Below, piece after piece: positions 8,793 to 18,104 of a stretch of 64,000 nucleotides of DNA (the stretch's first letter is position 1; each line of letters begins with the position of its first letter). The notes beneath the pieces were generated by a model. The model saw only the letters and a program-made list of their open reading frames with translations. It did no database searches and had not been told where the DNA came from. Source of the stretch: Aliiroseovarius subalbicans. GTDB taxonomy: Bacteria; Pseudomonadota; Alphaproteobacteria; Rhodobacterales; Rhodobacteraceae. The position numbers and the translations under genes were made by a program. The stretch is taken from NCBI RefSeq assembly GCF_022678625.1, contig NZ_JALBYQ010000001.1, positions 992,001 to 1,056,000 of the forward strand, given 5' to 3'.

Positions 8793-9596
8793 ATGATCAT
8801 CAGCCACAAACACAAATTCATCTTCGTGCGCACCCGGAAGGTTGCCAGTTCGTCGATGGAAATCATGCTTGCCGACATCCTGGACAAATCGGATTTTGCC
8901 ACCCGCCAATCGGACCGGGAGAAACAGACGGGCGAGATGTTCCCTGACTTCGACAGTCGCGTGTTCGCAGGGTTCGACAAGCGTCTGCGCCCGATCCTGC
9001 CGTTCGGTCACGCCCCCGTTTCGATGGCCTATCGCTTATTTGGGCATCAGGTCGCAGATTACACCGTGTTCTCGATCGACCGAAATCCTTGGGACCGCGC
9101 GATTTCGACCTTCTATTGGTCAGCGCGGGGCACAGACATTCGGACCCGCCCGATCGAAGCGCAACAGCAGGCATTTCGTGACTACCTGCGGCAGGCCGCC
9201 GCGCCGGGAATTTTGCGCCGCTGGTTCAGTATCAACGCCCATCGGGATATCTCTCAACGATGGCTGTATTGCATCGACGACACGCCGATGGTGGATGTGA
9301 TGCTGCGATACGAGAATCTGGAGCAGGATCTGGAGCAGCTATCTGACTATTTGGGGCTGCCACAGAAGCTTTCGATTGCAGATATTCACGCGAAACGCGA
9401 CCACCGCGCCACGTCTTCCCGCGATCTCGACGCCTTTTACGATGAAGAGACCCGCGCCCTCGTGTCCCGGGTCGCAGATTGGGAGGTCACGCGGCTGGGA
9501 TACAGCTATGACGGCGGCGTGCCGCCCGCATTCCAGCCCGACCCAGCCCGCAACACGGTCAAGGAACGATACCTGGCCCGCGTGTCGCGCGGCTGA
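8793..9596 (+). CDS. sulfotransferase family 2 domain protein
   Basis: A 267-residue protein with carbohydrate/lipid sulfotransferase features. An N-terminal strand-loop FVRTRKVASSSMEI corresponds to the 5'-phosphosulfate (PAPS) binding loop, and SIDRNPWDRAISTFYW corresponds to the 3'-phosphate binding segment. There is no signal peptide, so it is probably cytoplasmic. The acceptor is not evident. The gene ends only 3 bp from the convergent olsB. Such sulfotransferases are frequent in marine Rhodobacteraceae and may modify lipids or exopolysaccharide; that part is inference. Confidence 0.85.
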   Translation: MIISHKHKFIFVRTRKVASSSMEIMLADILDKSDFATRQSDREKQTGEMFPDFDSRVFAGFDKRLRPILPFGHAPVSMAYRLFGHQVADYTVFSIDRNPWDRAISTFYWSARGTDIRTRPIEAQQQAFRDYLRQAAAPGILRRWFSINAHRDISQRWLYCIDDTPMVDVMLRYENLEQDLEQLSDYLGLPQKLSIADIHAKRDHRATSSRDLDAFYDEETRALVSRVADWEVTRLGYSYDGGVPPAFQPDPARNTVKERYLARVSRG

Positions 9597-9599
9597 CCT

Positions 9600-10355
9600 T
9601 CAAAGGCGCCCCGCCACCGCGCGCAGCAGCCTGGCCCGGGTCGGCGGCACGGCCGCGATTTCTAAACCGGTAAAGACGTGCATCGTGTTCAGTTCGTCAT
9701 CGATGACAGCATGATCTGACACCCACCCCCCCATCAGCAGATAGGTGCGCAAAAGGGGCGGCAGGCATTGTATTGCCCGTTTTGGATTGTCAGGGCCAGA
9801 AGGCTTGTCCGCGAAACGAACCACTTTGGGCGCCTTTGTGGTCGGACGCCAGCGCGTTGGCGCAAGGTGGCGCGCGCCGAGCAGGGCAAAGGCATCCCGA
9901 TGCGTCTGCGCCTGCGTGCCTGCAAAGGACGAACAGCCAAACAACATTTCGATCCCTTCGCCATCGACAAAGCGTGTCAGGGCGCCCCACGCGACACGCG
10001 GTATGTCCGGGTCGCGGGTCTCTGGCGCGATACAAAACCGGCCCATTTCGGCCATCGGTCCGGAAAAACCCGCCAACGCGCTCAAATCGTAATGCTGGGC
10101 TGAGTAGCTCTCGGCGATATCGCGCCCGCTGGAAAGGGGCAACAGCCGGAAACAGCACACCAGTCGGCCACTTGCCCTATCCTCAACCAACATGTGAAGA
10201 CACAGGGGGTCGAAGTCATCCACGTCCAGCCCTGGGGCGTCCCCGGCCCCGTTCGGCGCGACGAAACAGCGATGCCGCAACGCCTGTGCAGCCTCCACAT
10301 CCGCCTGCCCAACCGCCAGACGAGCGCTGTATCGCCCTTTCGTGAATGCGGGCAT
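9600..10355 (-). CDS. olsB: L-ornithine N-alpha-acyltransferase (OlsB-type GNAT)
   Basis: A 251-residue acyltransferase of the OlsB family, which transfers a 3-hydroxyacyl chain from acyl-carrier protein to ornithine in the first step of ornithine lipid synthesis. Supporting segments are the N-terminal RHRCFVAPNG with DVDDFDPLCLHMLVED, then MAEMGRFCI, FGCSSFAGTQ, and the C-terminal PPLLRTYLLMGGWVSDHAVID. OlsA, which adds the second acyl chain, is not adjacent. Because the enzyme uses an acyl-ACP, it links to the plsX/fabH genes nearby only at the pathway level. It diverges from msrB across a 107-bp gap. Confidence 0.85.
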   Translation of the reverse strand: MPAFTKGRYSARLAVGQADVEAAQALRHRCFVAPNGAGDAPGLDVDDFDPLCLHMLVEDRASGRLVCCFRLLPLSSGRDIAESYSAQHYDLSALAGFSGPMAEMGRFCIAPETRDPDIPRVAWGALTRFVDGEGIEMLFGCSSFAGTQAQTHRDAFALLGARHLAPTRWRPTTKAPKVVRFADKPSGPDNPKRAIQCLPPLLRTYLLMGGWVSDHAVIDDELNTMHVFTGLEIAAVPPTRARLLRAVAGRL

Positions 10356-10462
10356 CAGACCTCCAACCCTTGGCGCACGACGCTTACGTGCCTAAATATG
10401 CGTTCAAGCCGTGCAACAGACAAGCCACGGCACCACCTGACGAAACACCGGGAGCGCGCGAC

Positions 10463-10867
10463 ATGTCCACACTGAAAGTGACCAAGACCGATGCCGAATG
10501 GCTGGAGCAACTGGGCGACTTGGCGTTCCAGGTCACCCGCAAGTCGGCGACCGAGCGTGCCCACTCCCACCCCGGCTTCCCCGAGGGTCCGGGCAGCTTT
10601 ACCTGCGCCTGTTGCGGTGCGGCCCTGTTCACCAAGGGCGAGAAATTCGAATCAGGGTGCGGCTGGCCGTCCTTCTCTGCCCCGGCAAACGGCGCCGGGA
10701 TCGCCGAGCATCTGGATCTGTCCCACGGCATGCGCCGCACTGAAGTGACCTGCGACAGCTGCGACGCCCATCTGGGGCATGTATTCGAAGACGGTCCTGC
10801 GCCCACCGGGCTGAGATATTGCATCAACGGCGTGGCGCTTGTCTTCACGCCTGACGAGGCCGGTTAA
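10463..10867 (+). CDS. msrB: peptide-methionine (R)-S-oxide reductase
   Basis: A 134-residue MsrB that reduces methionine-R-sulfoxide in proteins. Structural zinc cysteines are in FTCACCGAALF and VTCDSCDAHLGH. The catalytic cysteine is in GLRYCINGVAL near residue 121, and the substrate-site GCGWPSF is present. The frame opens earlier, but the ATG at 10463 gives the normal MsrB length. Its stop codon shares the palindrome TTAA (10864-10867) with the stop of the convergent bamE gene. Confidence 0.95.
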   Translation: MSTLKVTKTDAEWLEQLGDLAFQVTRKSATERAHSHPGFPEGPGSFTCACCGAALFTKGEKFESGCGWPSFSAPANGAGIAEHLDLSHGMRRTEVTCDSCDAHLGHVFEDGPAPTGLRYCINGVALVFTPDEAG

Positions 10868-11316
10868 AGCGCGTCGGCCAGGTTCACCCGACCCAGGTTT
10901 CCGAACAGCTGTCGCACGAACGAAATGCCTTTGATGTTGCTGTCCGTGACCCGGCGCGACAGGGTGACAATCTGGCCGTCCTCAAGTCCGAAACGCTCAA
11001 CGTTGCTAACAACGCCATCCTCGGCGAAGGAAATCGCGACCACCTGGCGTTCGATTTCTTCGGGCTTGTTGTAGGCGAAGTGGCGAAACCGGCTTTGAAC
11101 ATAATACCAGCCCGACGAGTTCAAAAGCCCCGCCGTACCCGGCGTGCCCACGCTGGTAGCCACGGTTTCACGGGTGTCGACGCCCACAAGAACCTCGGCC
11201 AATTGAAGATCAGTCGGGGCATAGCCATGGTTGCGGAACGTGGCGGTGCAGGCCGTTAAAGCCACAAAGGTGGCCAGAACCGCGAAAACCCGAACGATCC
11301 GTGTCGAAATGGACAT
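10864..11316 (-). CDS. bamE: outer membrane protein assembly factor BamE (SmpA/OmlA lipoprotein)
   Basis: A 150-residue lipoprotein with a signal peptide ending in the lipobox LTAC (cysteine near residue 23), followed by a BamE/SmpA fold: HGYAPTDLQLAEVLVGVDTRETVATSVGTP, then the SGWYYVQ strand. It is part of the BAM complex that inserts beta-barrel proteins into the outer membrane. The gene diverges from the DUF177 gene, whose start is 80 bp away, and its tail overlaps msrB by 4 bp. The position next to DUF177-rpmF-plsX is usual for Rhodobacteraceae. Confidence 0.9.
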   Translation of the reverse strand: MSISTRIVRVFAVLATFVALTACTATFRNHGYAPTDLQLAEVLVGVDTRETVATSVGTPGTAGLLNSSGWYYVQSRFRHFAYNKPEEIERQVVAISFAEDGVVSNVERFGLEDGQIVTLSRRVTDSNIKGISFVRQLFGNLGRVNLADAL

Positions 11317-11396
11317 GCCAACCCCTTGCTAAGCCAATTCCCTGTCCTTATCCGCTTACAGAAGGATTGCGTCACGTTCAAGAAACGAAACATCAC

Positions 11397-11981
11397 ATGA
11401 GCCCATCTGACAGCCAAAACCCCTATTCCCACGTTATCCGTCCGGCGGACCTGCCGGGCGAAGGCCCGCATGACATCACCCTGGTGCCCGACGCGGCCGC
11501 GCTGTCGGCGATTGCCGCTGACCTTGGTCTGGACGGACTGCGCAAGATGCGGTTCCAGTGCCAGATGCAAACGCTGGGCAAACGCGATTGGCGTCTGACC
11601 GGTCGGATCGGCGCCACCGTGGTCCAGCCCTGCGTCGTCACCCTGGCCCCAGTCACGACCCGGGTCGAGGAAGACGTGGAACGGATCTGGCGCGCGGGTC
11701 TGGGCCGCGACGACGAAGAGACACCCCATGAGATGGAAATGCCCGACGCAGTCACCGAAGAGCCGCTGACGGTCGAGATCGACCTGGGCGTGGTCGCGGT
11801 CGAAGCACTGGCACTGGCGCTGCCGCTGTATCCGCACGCTGAAGGTGCGGTGATGGCCCAGGCCATGTTCACCGAGCCCGGCAAGCAGGCGATGACCGAC
11901 GAAGAGGCGCGCCCCTTTGCCAGCCTGGCGGCGTTGCGCGACAAGCTTGGCGCGGAAGAAGAACCGGAAAGCGACGAATAA
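11397..11981 (+). CDS. DUF177 (YceD-like) protein
   Basis: A 194-residue protein of the YceD/DUF177 family, linked in other bacteria and plastids to 23S rRNA accumulation and typically encoded just before rpmF, as here. Visible features are the central QCQMQTLGKRDWRLTGRIGATVVQPCVVTL and the acidic segment ending LALPLYPHAE. The frame opens earlier in overlap with bamE, but the ATG at 11397 is where the family alignment begins. It is followed by a 185-bp gap that carries a candidate promoter for rpmF. Confidence 0.87.
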   Translation: MSPSDSQNPYSHVIRPADLPGEGPHDITLVPDAAALSAIAADLGLDGLRKMRFQCQMQTLGKRDWRLTGRIGATVVQPCVVTLAPVTTRVEEDVERIWRAGLGRDDEETPHEMEMPDAVTEEPLTVEIDLGVVAVEALALALPLYPHAEGAVMAQAMFTEPGKQAMTDEEARPFASLAALRDKLGAEEEPESDE

Positions 11982-12056
11982 GGCACGATCAGGGGAATTC
12001 CCCCCTTGCATCGCAGCAAAATCGCGGTATTTTCCCGGCCTTCCTCACAAGATGGG

Positions 12057-12086
12057 TTGGACAGCGCGCGCGAAGCAGCGTATGAG
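12057..12086 (+). promoter_or_regulatory. candidate promoter for rpmF-plsX-fabH
   Basis: TTGGAC (12057-12062) and TATGAG (12081-12086) with 18 bp between them, 80 bp before rpmF. A GGGGAATTCCCC palindrome lies a further 60 bp upstream (about 11993-12004). The assignment rests on hexamer resemblance only. Confidence 0.35.
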
Positions 12087-12166
12087 GCGCCGAGACTCAA
12101 GAAACACCGGGCGGAATCGCCCCTGAATAGACCGGGCCATGTGCCCCCGAATAGATAGGTTGAGAC

Positions 12167-12376
12167 ATGGCCGTCCAACAGAACAAAGTATCCAAATCGC
12201 GCCGCAACAATCGCCGCGCCCATGACGCTCTGGTTGCTGCGAACCCGAACGAATGTTCGAACTGTGGTGAACTCAAGCGCCCCCACCACGTGTGCCCGTC
12301 CTGCGGCCACTATGACGAAAAAGAAGTCGTCGCGATGGTGGACGAAGCGGAATTCGACGACGAAGACGCGGCGTAA
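12167..12376 (+). CDS. rpmF: 50S ribosomal protein L32
   Basis: A 69-residue L32 protein with the basic N-terminus [20 protein letters not shown] and two CxxC pairs, CSNCGELK and CPSCGHYD, which form the zinc site. It is followed after 55 bp by plsX. The rpmF-plsX-fabH order is widely conserved and couples a ribosomal protein with initiation of lipid synthesis. Confidence 0.97.
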   Translation: MAVQQNKVSKSRRNNRRAHDALVAANPNECSNCGELKRPHHVCPSCGHYDEKEVVAMVDEAEFDDEDAA

Positions 12377-12431
12377 GCCACTTGTCGTCGCTGCGGTGAC
12401 ATGTCAGAAAAACACCCAGACAGGGATGTAA

Positions 12432-13538
12432 ATGACAGAGACCGCACACAACCGCACAATCATTTCGGTCGACGCCATGGGCGGCGATCGCGGACCGGTG
12501 GCAGTTGTCGCCGGTCTTCAGGATTCTGCGGACAGGAACCACGATATCGGGTTCATCCTGCACGGCGACAAGCCGACGCTGGAGCGCCTGGTTGCCAAGC
12601 ACAAGGGCCTGGCCGAGGTCTGTGAGATCCGTCACGCCGACGAAGTCGTGACAATGGACGCCAAGCCCAGCCATGTGATGCGCAATGGCCAGCGAACCTC
12701 GATGTGGTCCGCGATTGATGCTGTGAAGAACGGCGAGGCCGACGTGGTCGTGTCCTGCGGCAACACCGGCGCGCTGATGCTTTTGTCGATGGTGCGGCTG
12801 CGCAAGCTGTCGGGCGTGAACCGCCCCGCCATCGCCTGCATGTGGCCTTCCAATAACCCCGGCGGGTTCAACGTGATGCTGGACGTGGGCGCGGATATTC
12901 GCGCCGACGAAATGGACCTGCTGCAATATGCGCTGATGGGCGCCTCTTACGCCCGCAACGGCCTTGGCCTGCGCCGCCCGCGCATTGGCCTGCTGAATGT
13001 GGGTACCGAAGAACACAAGGGCCGGGCGGAAATGAAGGCCGCGCATGAGCTGATCTCGGACGCCGCCGAAGTGGCCGATTTCGAATTTGCGGGCTTCGTT
13101 GAAGGCGGTGATATCCCCGGCACGCGGGTGGATGTGATCGTCACCGACGGCTTCACTGGCAACATCGCGTTGAAAACCGGCGAAGGTACCGCGAATTTCG
13201 TGAACACTTCGCTTCGTGAGGCGTTCAAGGCCACGATCCTGTCACGTCTGGCGGCGATTCTGGCCCTGCCCGCGCTGAAGCGGCTGGCCAGTCGGATCGA
13301 CCCTCGTCGGGTGAACGGCGGCGTGTTTCTGGGCCTGAACGGCACCGTGGTAAAAAGCCACGGCTCAGCGGATGCCACCGGCGTCTCTTCCGCCGTGAAA
13401 CTGGCCTATACGCTGGCGCAAACAGGATTTACCCAGAAGCTCGCCGCGCGGGTTGCATCCGCCCCGATCTCGCGTCAGGATGGCCTGACGATGGGGCAAC
13501 TGGACCCTGAGGTCCAAGAGGGTAAGCAGGCGGAATGA
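12432..13538 (+). CDS. plsX: phosphate acyltransferase PlsX
   Basis: A 368-residue enzyme that makes acyl-phosphate from acyl-ACP, the activated donor for PlsY in phospholipid synthesis. The N-terminal [11 protein letters not shown] motif is typical, followed by [11 protein letters not shown] and the later [13 protein letters not shown]. It is peripheral to the membrane. The final four bases (ATGA) overlap the fabH start, indicating translational coupling. Confidence 0.97.
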   Translation: MTETAHNRTIISVDAMGGDRGPVAVVAGLQDSADRNHDIGFILHGDKPTLERLVAKHKGLAEVCEIRHADEVVTMDAKPSHVMRNGQRTSMWSAIDAVKNGEADVVVSCGNTGALMLLSMVRLRKLSGVNRPAIACMWPSNNPGGFNVMLDVGADIRADEMDLLQYALMGASYARNGLGLRRPRIGLLNVGTEEHKGRAEMKAAHELISDAAEVADFEFAGFVEGGDIPGTRVDVIVTDGFTGNIALKTGEGTANFVNTSLREAFKATILSRLAAILALPALKRLASRIDPRRVNGGVFLGLNGTVVKSHGSADATGVSSAVKLAYTLAQTGFTQKLAARVASAPISRQDGLTMGQLDPEVQEGKQAE

Positions 13539-14509
13539 CAACACGCGCAGTCGTGACGGGCGTCGGGCACTACCTGCCCGACAGAGTGGTTCCCAATTCC
13601 TTTTTCGAAAAACTGGTCGAGACCTCGGACGAATGGATTCGCTCCCGGTCCGGCATCGAACGGCGCCATTTCGCGGCCGAGGGTCAGACGACCTCGCAGA
13701 TGGCCGCTTTGGCCGCGCGCGCAGCGCTGGACAATGCCGGATTAGCGCCTGATGACATCGACGCGATCATCGTTGCCACCTCGACCCCGGATCTGACCTT
13801 CCCGTCCGTCGCCACAATGGTGCAGAACGAATTGGGCATGACGCGCGGCTTCGGCTTTGACGTTCAGGCGGTTTGTGCGGGCTTCGTCTTCGCGCTCAGC
13901 ACCGCCAACGCGCTGGTCACCTCGGGCCAGGCCAAACGCGCCCTGGTGATCGGGGCCGAAACCTTTTCGCGCATCCTGGACATGACCGACCGCGCCACCT
14001 GCGTTCTGTTCGGGGACGGCGCCGGCGCCATCGTGATCGAAGCGCAGGATGGCAGTGGCGACAACAGCGACCGCGGCATCCTGTCGGCGGACCTGAACTC
14101 GGACGGGCGCCACCGCGACATGCTTTATGTCGACGGCGGGGTGTCCTCGACCCAGACCTCGGGGCATTTGCGGATGCAGGGAAATCCCCTGTTCCGTCAG
14201 GCGGTTGGCAAACTGACCGAAACCGCCGAAACGGCGCTGGCGAAGGCCGGGTTGACCGATGATGACGTGGATTGGATCGTGCCGCACCAGGCCAATATCC
14301 GCATCATCCAGGGCACCGCCAAGAAGATGGGCGTACCGATGGATCGGGTCATCGTCACCGTGCAGGATCATGGCAACACCTCGGCTGCATCGATTCCCCT
14401 TGCCCTGTCCGTCGGTCGTGCCGAAGGCAAGATCAAACAGGGTGATTTGCTGGTTACCGAGGCGATCGGCGGCGGTCTGGCCTGGGGAGCGGTGGTAATC
14501 CGCTGGTAA
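13535..14509 (+). CDS. fabH: 3-oxoacyl-[acyl-carrier-protein] synthase III
   Basis: A 324-residue KAS III that condenses acetyl-CoA with malonyl-ACP to start fatty acid synthesis. The catalytic triad is visible: C114 in [11 protein letters not shown], a histidine in IVPHQANIR and an asparagine in DHGNTSAAS. The C-terminus [13 protein letters not shown] is canonical. It overlaps plsX by 4 bp and lies 90 bp before ihfA, which has its own promoter. Confidence 0.97.
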   Translation: MTTRAVVTGVGHYLPDRVVPNSFFEKLVETSDEWIRSRSGIERRHFAAEGQTTSQMAALAARAALDNAGLAPDDIDAIIVATSTPDLTFPSVATMVQNELGMTRGFGFDVQAVCAGFVFALSTANALVTSGQAKRALVIGAETFSRILDMTDRATCVLFGDGAGAIVIEAQDGSGDNSDRGILSADLNSDGRHRDMLYVDGGVSSTQTSGHLRMQGNPLFRQAVGKLTETAETALAKAGLTDDDVDWIVPHQANIRIIQGTAKKMGVPMDRVIVTVQDHGNTSAASIPLALSVGRAEGKIKQGDLLVTEAIGGGLAWGAVVIRW

Positions 14510-14544
14510 ATGCGGCTTTAGGCCCGTTTCCCAAGCCATTGATA

Positions 14545-14573
14545 TTGACTCGTAAAATCAAACCTCCCTATTC
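14545..14573 (+). promoter_or_regulatory. probable ihfA promoter
   Basis: TTGACT (14545-14550), 17-bp spacer, CTATTC (14568-14573), located 27 bp before the ihfA ATG. The surrounding 40 bp are AT-rich compared with the coding DNA, which supports a promoter separate from the plsX-fabH unit. Confidence 0.5.
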
Positions 14574-14599
14574 TTCCTGAAAGCATTCAGGGGGATGGT

Positions 14600-14902
14600 A
14601 TGAGCGATAAGACACTGACACGCATGGACCTGAGCGAAGCTGTGTTTCGCGAGGTTGGCCTGTCGCGCAACGAAAGCGCGCAATTGGTCGAAAGCGTTCT
14701 GGGCCATATGTCCGACGCGTTGGCCTCGGGCGAAAGCGTCAAAATCTCGTCTTTCGGCACCTTTTCGGTGCGCGACAAGGCCGCCCGCGTGGGCCGCAAC
14801 CCGAAGACCGGGCAGGAAGTTCCGATCCTGCCGCGTCGGGTTCTGACCTTCCGCCCGTCGCACCTGATGAAAGACCGCGTCGCGGACGGCAACAAACGAT
14901 AA
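14600..14902 (+). CDS. ihfA: integration host factor alpha subunit
   Basis: A 100-residue DNA-bending protein of the HU/IHF family. The IHF-alpha type is indicated by [27 protein letters not shown] and the DNA-contacting arm [14 protein letters not shown], which carries the proline that kinks DNA. It partners with IhfB (not in this window) in nucleoid organisation, recombination and promoter architecture. It is followed 29 bp later by the MerR regulator, an arrangement common in alphaproteobacteria. Confidence 0.95.
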   Translation: MSDKTLTRMDLSEAVFREVGLSRNESAQLVESVLGHMSDALASGESVKISSFGTFSVRDKAARVGRNPKTGQEVPILPRRVLTFRPSHLMKDRVADGNKR

Positions 14903-14931
14903 AGCAGCACAAGCAGCAAGCAGGCACAGAC

Positions 14932-16038
14932 ATGGACAACAAGTCACCCGACGCCTTCCGCACCATCAGCGAGGTGGCCGAATGGCTTGGTGTGCCGACC
15001 CATGTGCTGCGGTTCTGGGAAAGTCGCTTCAGCCAGGTAAAGCCGGTGAAACGCGCCGGTGGGCGGCGGTATTATCGCCCCGCCGACATGGAGCTTTTGG
15101 GCGGCATCCGCAAATTGCTGCATGACGACGGCATGACCATTCGGGGTGTGCAAAAACTGCTGCGCGAAGAGGGCGTGAAACATGTCGCGGCCCTGTCTCC
15201 GGGGCTTGATGCACCTGGGACGACGACGGATGTGACGCCCACGAACGTGGTTGAACTGCGCAGCAGTGAAACCGAGGCGACGCCTACGCCAGAGCCGACT
15301 CCAGAACCGGACATCGCACCGTCCTCTGCCCCCGAGCCCGAACCCACCACCGCGCCGGTGGTTGAGACGCCAGCGGCGCATGCCGATCCCGAGGACAGAC
15401 CTGAACCGGTTGCTCCAGTCGAAACGCCCATCGCCGCCGAAGCCTCAGAGGCTCCAGCCGACCCGGTTGACCTGACCAACGACGACGACACGGAAACCCC
15501 CGACGAAGTCACGTTCCACGCCCATGCCTCCCCTTTCGCGGCCGATCCCGTGCTGGCTGACACGCCGCCCGCACCAACACTGGACACAGAGACACCGGCC
15601 ACGTCGTTGGACGACACGCTGGAAAGCCCTCAGGACATCGCCTTTCACGCCCATGGCACCGACTTTGCGGACGAAGACAACACCGCACCGATGGCGCCCA
15701 GCGACGAGGAACCCGCTGAATTGCCGCCACTTTCGGCAGCCGATGCAGCGGCAGGGTCTGAAGTTGAGCCCATACCAGAGCCTGAACCCGCGCAAGAAGC
15801 CATTCCAGAGCCGAGCCCGCGGCCAGCAAAGGTCGACATTTCACACATTCCCGCGGATCCGGACGAAGACGGCCTGCCATCCACCGGACCTTCGCTGCCC
15901 GCCCGTCTGCGCAAGGCGCGCAACCTGGCTGATCAAGCGCCGAGCACCAGCCCTGCAGCGCTTCAGGCGCTGTCCGACCGGCTTCAGGCTCTGTCCGATC
16001 GGATGGCGCGCGACAATCCCGGCCGCGCCCCGCGCTAA
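14932..16038 (+). CDS. MerR-family regulator with long acidic/proline-rich tail
   Basis: A 368-residue protein. Residues 10-85 form a MerR winged-helix domain ([19 protein letters not shown], then [16 protein letters not shown]). Residues 110-300 are low-complexity Pro/Glu/Thr/Ala/Asp, probably disordered, and contain a repeated motif FHAHxxxFA at 195-203 and 238-246, each preceded by an acidic stretch. The last 30 residues are helical with a LQALSDR repeat. Relatives sit downstream of ihfA throughout Rhodobacteraceae. There are no MerR-type metal cysteines, so the ligand and targets are unknown. Confidence 0.88.
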   Translation: MDNKSPDAFRTISEVAEWLGVPTHVLRFWESRFSQVKPVKRAGGRRYYRPADMELLGGIRKLLHDDGMTIRGVQKLLREEGVKHVAALSPGLDAPGTTTDVTPTNVVELRSSETEATPTPEPTPEPDIAPSSAPEPEPTTAPVVETPAAHADPEDRPEPVAPVETPIAAEASEAPADPVDLTNDDDTETPDEVTFHAHASPFAADPVLADTPPAPTLDTETPATSLDDTLESPQDIAFHAHGTDFADEDNTAPMAPSDEEPAELPPLSAADAAAGSEVEPIPEPEPAQEAIPEPSPRPAKVDISHIPADPDEDGLPSTGPSLPARLRKARNLADQAPSTSPAALQALSDRLQALSDRMARDNPGRAPR

Positions 16039-16101
16039 GGCGAAAATGATGCGTTTTGCCGCTTGCCCCCGCCCGGAAAAACGCTATGTAGACATCCAAG
16101 T

Positions 16102-16178
16102 CGGGCTATGGCGCAGCCTGGTAGCGCGTCCGTCTGGGGGACGGAAGGTCGCAGGTTCGAGTCCTGCTAGCCCGACCA
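16102..16178 (+). tRNA. tRNA-Pro (anticodon GGG)
   Basis: A 77-base tRNA with CCA encoded. The acceptor stem pairs CGGGCTA with TAGCCCG, the D stem pairs GCGC with GCGC, the anticodon stem TCCGT/ACGGA encloses loop CTGGGGG (anticodon GGG), and the T arm is GCAGG-TTCGAGT-CCTGC. It reads CCC/CCT proline codons. A strong terminator follows 12 bases later. Confidence 0.97.
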
Positions 16179-16190
16179 ACATCAAAACCG

Positions 16191-16217
16191 CCCGCCCGGT
16201 ATACGGGCGGGTGTTTT
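16191..16217 (+). terminator. rho-independent terminator after tRNA-Pro
   Basis: Perfect 8-bp stem CCCGCCCG/CGGGCGGG with loop GTATA, followed by TGTTTTT. It lies between the tRNA and the dCTP deaminase gene. Confidence 0.85.
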
Positions 16218-16239
16218 TGGTTTCAGGGGGAAGAGGCGC

Positions 16240-17319
16240 ATGAAAACCGGCGTTCTGGCAGACCGACAGATTTCTGACATGATCGCAGCGGGCGGCATTT
16301 CTGCCTCGTCGCCGATCCTGAACGAACAAATCCAGCCTGCATCGCTTGACCTGCGCCTTGGCGACCGCGCCTACCGCGTGCGGGCCTCGTTCCTGCCCGG
16401 CAAGGGCCGCACGGTGCAACAGCGGTTGGCGGAACTGACGATGCACGAAATCACTCTGACCGGCGGTGCGGTGCTGGAAAAGGGCTGCGTCTATGTCGTA
16501 CCGCTGATGGAGCGGGTGGCCCTGCCCCAAGGCATGACAGCGGCGGCCAGCGCGAAATCCTCAATCGGGCGGCTGGATCTGATGACCCGTGTCATCACCG
16601 ACCAGGGCACCGAGTTCGACCGCGTGCCCGAAGGCTATGACGGCCCGCTTTACGCGGAAATCTGCCCGCAGAGCTTTTCCGTCGTGGCCCAGCCCGGCCA
16701 GCTTTTGAACCAGATCATCTTTCGCCAGGGCAAGACCCTGATCGACGACGCCGAACTACGCGATATCCACGCCCGCAGCCCGATCGTGTCGGGCGACCCG
16801 GTGATCTCGGATGGCTTGGGCTTTTCCGTCGATCTGAAGCCCAGCAAGGGCGATCTGGTCGGCTTTCGCGCCAAGCGTCATTCGGGGGTGGTCGATCTGT
16901 CCAAGCTCGATCACTACGACCCGGCGGACTACTGGGAAGAGGTGCGCACCTCGGAAGGCCGCATCATCCTGGACCCCGGCGCATTCTATATCCTGGTGTC
17001 GCGCGAAGCGATCGCGATCCCGCCCGATTGCGCGGCGGAAATGGCGCCGTATCTGGCGATGGTGGGCGAGTTTCGGGTGCACTATGCGGGCTTCTTCGAT
17101 CCCGGGTTCGGGTATGACGCTGCGGGCGGCGCGGGGTCACGCGGGGTGCTTGAAGTGCGCTGCCACGAAGCGCCCTTCGTTTTGGAGCACGGGCAGGTGG
17201 TCGGGCGGCTGGTCTATGAACGCATGTCCGAAACGCCGCAGCAGCTTTACGGCACTGACATCGCGTCGAATTACCAAGGCCAAGGCCTGAAACTGTCGAA
17301 ACATTTCAAGGCTGTATGA
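16240..17319 (+). CDS. dcd: 2'-deoxycytidine 5'-triphosphate deaminase, long two-domain form
   Basis: A 359-residue protein, nearly double the usual 190-residue Dcd, of the alphaproteobacterial two-domain type. It converts dCTP to dUTP to supply dTTP. The N-terminal half carries IQPASLDLRLGDRAYRV and the catalytic-site ASAKSSIGRLDLMTRV; the second half repeats the trimeric dUTPase-like fold (RVHYAGFFDPGFGYDA, GVLEVRCHEAPF). It reads convergently into the minus-strand gene at 17327, leaving only 7 bp between the stops. Confidence 0.9.
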   Translation: MKTGVLADRQISDMIAAGGISASSPILNEQIQPASLDLRLGDRAYRVRASFLPGKGRTVQQRLAELTMHEITLTGGAVLEKGCVYVVPLMERVALPQGMTAAASAKSSIGRLDLMTRVITDQGTEFDRVPEGYDGPLYAEICPQSFSVVAQPGQLLNQIIFRQGKTLIDDAELRDIHARSPIVSGDPVISDGLGFSVDLKPSKGDLVGFRAKRHSGVVDLSKLDHYDPADYWEEVRTSEGRIILDPGAFYILVSREAIAIPPDCAAEMAPYLAMVGEFRVHYAGFFDPGFGYDAAGGAGSRGVLEVRCHEAPFVLEHGQVVGRLVYERMSETPQQLYGTDIASNYQGQGLKLSKHFKAV

Positions 17320-17326
17320 GACAGAA

Positions 17327-18034
17327 CTAGCGGCTGAGCCCGCCTTTTTCGAACCGTGCTTCGGACTTGATCCAATCCAGATCAAGCGTGTGAAACAGGT
17401 GGTCCTGAAGCCGGTCACAATAGGTCAGGTACGGGGCCGGATCAGACGGCACGAACCAGGTTTCCCCCTTGCAGACCGCCGCGATTTCGCTGTCATGGGT
17501 GATCAACTGCGCCACCGGGCGGGTGCCCTTTTGCGGCAAGGTTACGAAAACCTGCGCCCGGATGGCTTCCAGCGCGCGCAGATCCGAAATCCGCATGTCA
17601 TCGGGCATGAAATCGGCCAAGGTCACATCGGGCCAGACATAATCGGTCCAGTCGCTCCAGTTTTCCCCGTCTTTACCAAAGAACCGCACCCGCGTGGTGT
17701 CGGGCCAAGGCGGGGTATAGGCGGTTTCACCGATGCCGACCAAGGGGGTGCCGTCGCCCGCGCGCCACAACACGATCTGGGTCCGGTAAGACCCACCACC
17801 GGTGCCTTCATCCATGATTTCAACAAAGCCCGCAGGGCCATTCACCGTGATCGGCAGTGCCGTGCCCCAATCGGGCGAGGTGGTGACCCAACCATTCCCC
17901 TGCTGGCGCAGATCATAGGTCAAATCCGGTGTGACCCTGCGAATGTCGCGATAGGCGTCCACCACTGACGGATCGGCCACCGCGCCGCCTGCCAAGGCAA
18001 TAAGCCCCAGCGCAATCAATGATTTACGTAGCAT
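17327..18034 (-). CDS. uncharacterised exported protein
   Basis: A 235-residue protein with an N-terminal signal peptide (SLIALGLIALAGGAVA, cleavage near ADP) and no further membrane span, so it is probably periplasmic. Two cysteines (AAVCKGETW and LTYCDRLQDH) could form a disulfide. I chose the ATG at 18034 because GGAGGGGCAAG precedes it; a codon five residues earlier is possible. I do not recognise a characterised family. It is monocistronic, 70 bp after the small gene at 18105. Confidence 0.75.
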   Translation of the reverse strand: MLRKSLIALGLIALAGGAVADPSVVDAYRDIRRVTPDLTYDLRQQGNGWVTTSPDWGTALPITVNGPAGFVEIMDEGTGGGSYRTQIVLWRAGDGTPLVGIGETAYTPPWPDTTRVRFFGKDGENWSDWTDYVWPDVTLADFMPDDMRISDLRALEAIRAQVFVTLPQKGTRPVAQLITHDSEIAAVCKGETWFVPSDPAPYLTYCDRLQDHLFHTLDLDWIKSEARFEKGGLSR

Positions 18035-18104
18035 CTTGCCCCTCCACATGACACGACTAGCCTATCATGGCAAAGGCCGCCGCCCCATGATGTGGGTCAA
18101 GCGT

